Under the pieces are notes generated by a model that made no database searches, was not told the DNA's origin, and worked only from the letters and a program-made list of their open reading frames with translations. A program made the position numbers and the translations under genes. A stretch of DNA of 63,973 nt from contig CAXXCR010000011.1 of the NCBI GenBank assembly GCA_963668015.2, positions 1 through 63,973 of the forward strand, read 5' to 3'. Shown here in pieces: positions 61,253 to 63,973 of the stretch; within the stretch, counting starts at the first letter, position 1, and each line of letters opens with the position of its first letter. This DNA comes from Ilyobacter_A sp963668015 (lineage in GTDB: Bacteria > Fusobacteriota > Fusobacteriia > Fusobacteriales > Fusobacteriaceae).

Positions 61253-61973
61253 TTTCATCCTCCTTTACAGGAAATAGCACAGCTCCAATAGCAGCAGTTA
61301 GAATAATGGTTAAAATTATTCTCCAGTTGCCAATGAATTCAGTTAGTATAGGTACATAAAAAATAATAGAGCTGATAAGCATTGCAATTGTGCATACAAA
61401 AGAAATTTGTTTTGATTTTTTTAAAGCTGGAAGAATCAGCCCCATAAACATAATATATATTGCGATTCCTGTACTGTCTAACATAGATTTTGAAAGAAAA
61501 TCTGCCAAAACCACACCTAAAAAGGTCCCGCTGACCCATCCAAGCCAGGATGTTAGCTGAGATCCGAAAACAAAATCTTCGTTTATATCATCTCTGGTCA
61601 TCGACAGAACAAATACTTCATCAGTGACTCCAAATGCCAACACGGCTTTAGCCAAGGATTTAATACCTCTTGGGAGCTTATTTATAAGACTGAATGACAT
61701 TAGAAAATAACGGGCATTAATCATCAGTGTGGTAAACAAAATATTCCAAACTGAAATTCCGGCTATGAGCATGTTAACAGATATAAACTGAGTTGCACCA
61801 GTAAAATTAGTCATAGACATAATTACGGCCAAATATCCAGGCAAACCTGCTGATTTAGCTATCAGGCCAAAAGTCAAAGATATGGGGAAATAACCCATAA
61901 AGATGGGAAGAGCCTCCTTAAGACCAAGCTTAAAATTTTCTTTAGTGTCAAAGTTTAGTGCATAAATCTTCAT
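61242..61973 (-). CDS. azlC: AzlC-type branched-chain amino acid exporter
   Basis: A 243-residue membrane protein, the large subunit of an AzlCD exporter for branched-chain amino acids: 'FKLGLKEALPIFMGYFPISLTFGLIAKSAGLPGYLAVIMSMTNFTGATQFISVNML', 'NARYFLMSFSL', 'AFGVTDEVFVLS', 'WLGWVSGTFLGV' and 'IYIMFMGLILPAL'. GGAGGC precedes the ATG. It overlaps azlD by 11 bases, so the two are coupled. Confidence 0.93.
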   Translation of the reverse strand: MKIYALNFDTKENFKLGLKEALPIFMGYFPISLTFGLIAKSAGLPGYLAVIMSMTNFTGATQFISVNMLIAGISVWNILFTTLMINARYFLMSFSLINKLPRGIKSLAKAVLAFGVTDEVFVLSMTRDDINEDFVFGSQLTSWLGWVSGTFLGVVLADFLSKSMLDSTGIAIYIMFMGLILPALKKSKQISFVCTIAMLISSIIFYVPILTEFIGNWRIILTIILTAAIGAVLFPVKEDENGV

Positions 61974-62255
61974 TTTAAAGCCTCCAAAAACTTCATAAAG
62001 TAATAAAACTAATAGTAAGATAAACTATATGTATTATAATCAATATGAATTTTAAAGGCAAGATTTTTTATATAAATTTAATATTTTACAAAGCTGAATT
62101 AATCTTATTTTTTCTAAAGTCAAAACTATATATAATTTTAACTAAATTTAGAGGAAAAAAGCAATATAGTTTTATATTAAAGTAAGCATTAATATCTGTT
62201 TGTCCATAAAAATGGATTTATAATAAAAATTACTTAATATATTGGAGGAGATTGT

Positions 62256-62702
62256 ATGAAGGGTGTAGAAGAGTTGAAAAAAAGTGTGAAAAAATTAGGG
62301 AAGGAACAGTTATTTGCTGTACTTGCAACGGTAAACGAAGGACAACCATATGTTTCGCTAGTTGCTTTTGCATTGACAGATGATATAAAAAATCTTGTTT
62401 CCGTAACACCACGTGAAACAAGGAAGTTTAGATATCTGGAGAAAAACAGTCGAGTATCTCTTTTGATAGACAATAGTTCCAATCAATCACTTGATATAAC
62501 TGAGGCACTGGCGGTGACTGTTAGTGGAAATGCTATTGAAGCAAAGGGCAGTCAGAGAGAGAAACTTTTAAAGTTATTTATAGAAAAACATGCTGATTTA
62601 AAAGATTTTTCCGAATCAGAGGATAGTGTGATCGTCTGTATTGATATAAAGAGGTTGGATATAGTTGAAAAGTTTAAAAATGTAGAGGTGTTGGAGTTTT
62701 AA
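62256..62702 (+). CDS. Pyridoxamine 5'-phosphate oxidase-family FMN-binding protein
   Basis: A 148-residue split-barrel flavoprotein-like protein: 'LGKEQLFAVLATVNEGQPYVSLVAFALTDDIKNLVSVTPRETRKFRYLEKNSRVSLLIDNSSNQ', 'ALAVTVSGNAIEA'. This is the PNPOx/HugZ-like putative FMN-binding fold; members bind FMN, F420 or heme. TTGGAGGAG precedes the ATG. Substrate unknown. Confidence 0.83.
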   Translation: MKGVEELKKSVKKLGKEQLFAVLATVNEGQPYVSLVAFALTDDIKNLVSVTPRETRKFRYLEKNSRVSLLIDNSSNQSLDITEALAVTVSGNAIEAKGSQREKLLKLFIEKHADLKDFSESEDSVIVCIDIKRLDIVEKFKNVEVLEF

Positions 62703-62758
62703 TGTTCCGTTTAGTACCATAAAATTCATATAAATTATACAATAATTGAGGTGGGAAA

Positions 62759-63205
62759 ATGAGTATATCTAACAAAATCAACAATGCATTTACAGCAGGA
62801 GCATTTGGAGGATTAGTTAATAGTATAGCTGTGTGGGCAGTTGGAGCATTGGGAGTGAGCGAGATTTTAAAAGTTAATATTAGTCCTGAACTAACAAAAT
62901 CGTTCATTTATCCAAAGATAATTATTGGAGGAGCTTGGGGTGTGTTGCTTTTTCTACCAATACTACGAAAAAAAGTCTTTTTAAAAGGTGTAGTTTTGAG
63001 CTTTGGTCCAACTTTAACACAACTGTTTATAATTTTTCCTTTTAAAACTTCACAAGGGATTTTAGGGCTAGAATTAGGGAAATTGACTCCACTACTTGTT
63101 TTTTTGTTTAATTCAGTTTGGGGAATAAGTGCAGTTTGGTGGTATATGATAAGCGGTAATAAGAATCGAAGGGATTCTTTTAGGCCTTTTCTTTACTTCT
63201 TTTAA
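62759..63205 (+). CDS. Four-helix membrane protein of unknown function
   Basis: A 148-residue protein with about four membrane segments ('AFGGLVNSIAVWAVGALGV', 'IIIGGAWGVLLFLPIL', 'GVVLSFGPTLTQLFIIFPF', 'LTPLLVFLFNSVWGISAVWWYMI'). It follows the FMN-binding protein by 56 bases, behind TTGAGGTGGG, and probably shares its transcript. Family not recognised. Confidence 0.68.
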   Translation: MSISNKINNAFTAGAFGGLVNSIAVWAVGALGVSEILKVNISPELTKSFIYPKIIIGGAWGVLLFLPILRKKVFLKGVVLSFGPTLTQLFIIFPFKTSQGILGLELGKLTPLLVFLFNSVWGISAVWWYMISGNKNRRDSFRPFLYFF

Positions 63206-63303
63206 CTAGAAATTGTTTACAATTTCTAATTAATTTTTTTTGTTTTTATATTTTCCTTGCTTTTTTTATAAAAGTATAGTATTATTAATACTCAAGCAAG
63301 TGT

Positions 63304-63380
<77 letters not shown>

Positions 63381-63401
63381 AATTAAAAATAAAGATTTAT
63401 C

Positions 63402-63432
63402 AAAGACCATTAATAAAGATGGTCTTTTTTTA
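63402..63432 (+). terminator. Terminator after the tRNA
   Basis: AAAGACCAT pairs with ATGGTCTTT around TAATAAAG, followed by T. Confidence 0.85.
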
Positions 63433-63548
63433 TTTTAAAGACTAGTGAATTCTTTATTTATTAGATTTAACTTTTATTCAAAGAAGGAAAGAAAATAATA
63501 AATTGTAAAACTATATTGAATGATGTTAATTTCAAGAGGTGAATGTCT

Positions 63549-63719
63549 ATGAAAATTTTAAAAGCAGTATCCTATATTTTCAATAATTTAAAAAATGTAT
63601 TATTCACTCTTATTTCATATGTGCCAACTTTAATAGTATTAATCGGTATTTTAGTTGTTGTTGTTTTCTTTTTTAAAACAGCTTATATATATTTATCAAC
63701 TGCTACATATACCCCTTAA
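63549..63719 (+). CDS. Small hydrophobic protein (56 residues)
   Basis: A 56-residue single-pass membrane protein: it begins 'MKILKAVSYIFNNLKNVLF', has the core 'LIVLIGILVVVVFFF' and ends 'AYIYLSTATYTP'. AAGAGGTG precedes the ATG and a terminator follows, so it is likely real. The sequence just downstream encodes a related, truncated copy. Confidence 0.65.
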   Translation: MKILKAVSYIFNNLKNVLFTLISYVPTLIVLIGILVVVVFFFKTAYIYLSTATYTP

Positions 63720-63727
63720 TAGGAGTT

Positions 63728-63752
63728 AAAAGCCATTTCGATGGCTTTTTTT
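63728..63752 (+). terminator. Terminator of the 56-residue gene
   Basis: AAAAGCCAT pairs with ATGGCTTTT around TTCG, followed by T. Confidence 0.9.
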
Positions 63753-63756
63753 CTTG

Positions 63757-63866
63757 CTTATAAAATTTTTGATTTATTTAAAGTAGTATTACTTATTTTA
63801 TTTTTTAAAGCGGAGTTTAGGTATTTATCAACTTCTATGTACATTTCTCAAATATTTTTTATTTAG
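63757..63866 (+). pseudogene. Truncated relative of the 56-residue hydrophobic protein
   Basis: A forward frame reads 'YKIFDLFKVVLLILFFKAEF' and continues 'RYLSTSMYISQ' to a stop at 63864-63866. It aligns with the end of the preceding protein ('VVVVFFFKTAYIYLSTATY'). It has no start codon or ribosome site, since the terminator of the first gene lies where the N-terminus would be. It appears to be the remnant of a tandem duplication. Confidence 0.45.
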
Positions 63867-63973
63867 GATATGATCGATAATAGTACTAATAATTTAAATA
63901 AAATTTAAAATAAAAAAGGATTTTTTGAAATAAATTCAAAAAGTAATTTGAGAAATAAAAAAGAGGTGTTTGA

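Overview
The window is AT-rich, with strong Shine-Dalgarno sequences, many TTG/GTG starts and short intergenic spacers ending in T-tailed hairpins. Gene content fits a strictly anaerobic, fermentative bacterium of the Fusobacteriota (Ilyobacter/Propionigenium/Cetobacterium-like): acetate kinase, a fermentative D-lactate dehydrogenase-type enzyme, pyruvate carboxylase with a separate short biotin ligase, rubrerythrin, a B12-dependent methionine synthase split from its activation protein, and an anaerobic thiSGHF-ThiD2/E-thiC pathway. The taxon is an inference; I see no rRNA and only one tRNA (initiator Met).

Layout. 1-1.07 kb: 5' part of an IS256-type transposase. 1.1-3.0 kb: D-2-hydroxyacid dehydrogenase and UV-damage endonuclease on the minus strand. 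3.0-9.0 kb: LytS/LytTR two-component pair, two YeeE/YedE-type channel proteins, CstA and a small membrane protein. 9.0-19.4 kb: DeoR regulator, radical SAM protein, ackA, TetM-like GTPase, UPF0173 hydrolase, FetB-like permease, cyclic-nucleotide-binding protein and a PAS-GGDEF protein. 20.0-25.6 kb: TPP riboswitch and thiamine operon. 25.8-30.5 kb: SAM-I riboswitch and metF-luxS-(MetH activation)-metH. 31.1-33.9 kb: a glutamine amidotransferase directly abutting an ATP-grasp/M20 fusion, the best candidate here for an undescribed enzyme system. 35-40.5 kb: cupredoxin lipoprotein and coaBC, then marR-panG-panB-panC-panD. 40.6-43.2 kb: nagB-nagA-EIIA. 43.4-56 kb: short operons and single genes, including a solitary TIR-like (ThsB-like) protein, lactate dehydrogenase, rubrerythrin, birA, alr and a nitroreductase. 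56.1-59.6 kb: pyruvate carboxylase. 60-64 kb: azlCD, FMN split-barrel protein, tRNA-fMet and small membrane proteins.

How the genes work together. The thi operon makes the thiazole and pyrimidine halves and joins them, with ThiD2 fused to ThiE supplying the pyrimidine kinase step; TPP feeds back through the riboswitch. The met operon closes the activated methyl cycle (MetF makes methyl-THF, MetH methylates homocysteine, LuxS recovers homocysteine) under SAM control. panG-B-C-D plus divergent coaBC cover most of the route to CoA. The LytS/LytTR pair near a CstA transporter resembles pyruvate-sensing BtsSR with BtsT, and a 9-bp direct repeat with 20-bp periodicity lies upstream of cstA.

Two window-scale features stand out. 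First, a roughly 300-bp, internally palindromic intergenic repeat occurs as a near-identical inverted pair at 15.1 and 50.0 kb, with a decayed third copy at 10.3 kb. Second, at least eight genes between 4.2 and 19.4 kb carry single-base frame disruptions, mostly +1 in homopolymers, whereas 19.4-43.9 kb has none that I found; this points to local sequence error or to a decaying region, and should be resolved before calling these genes dead.
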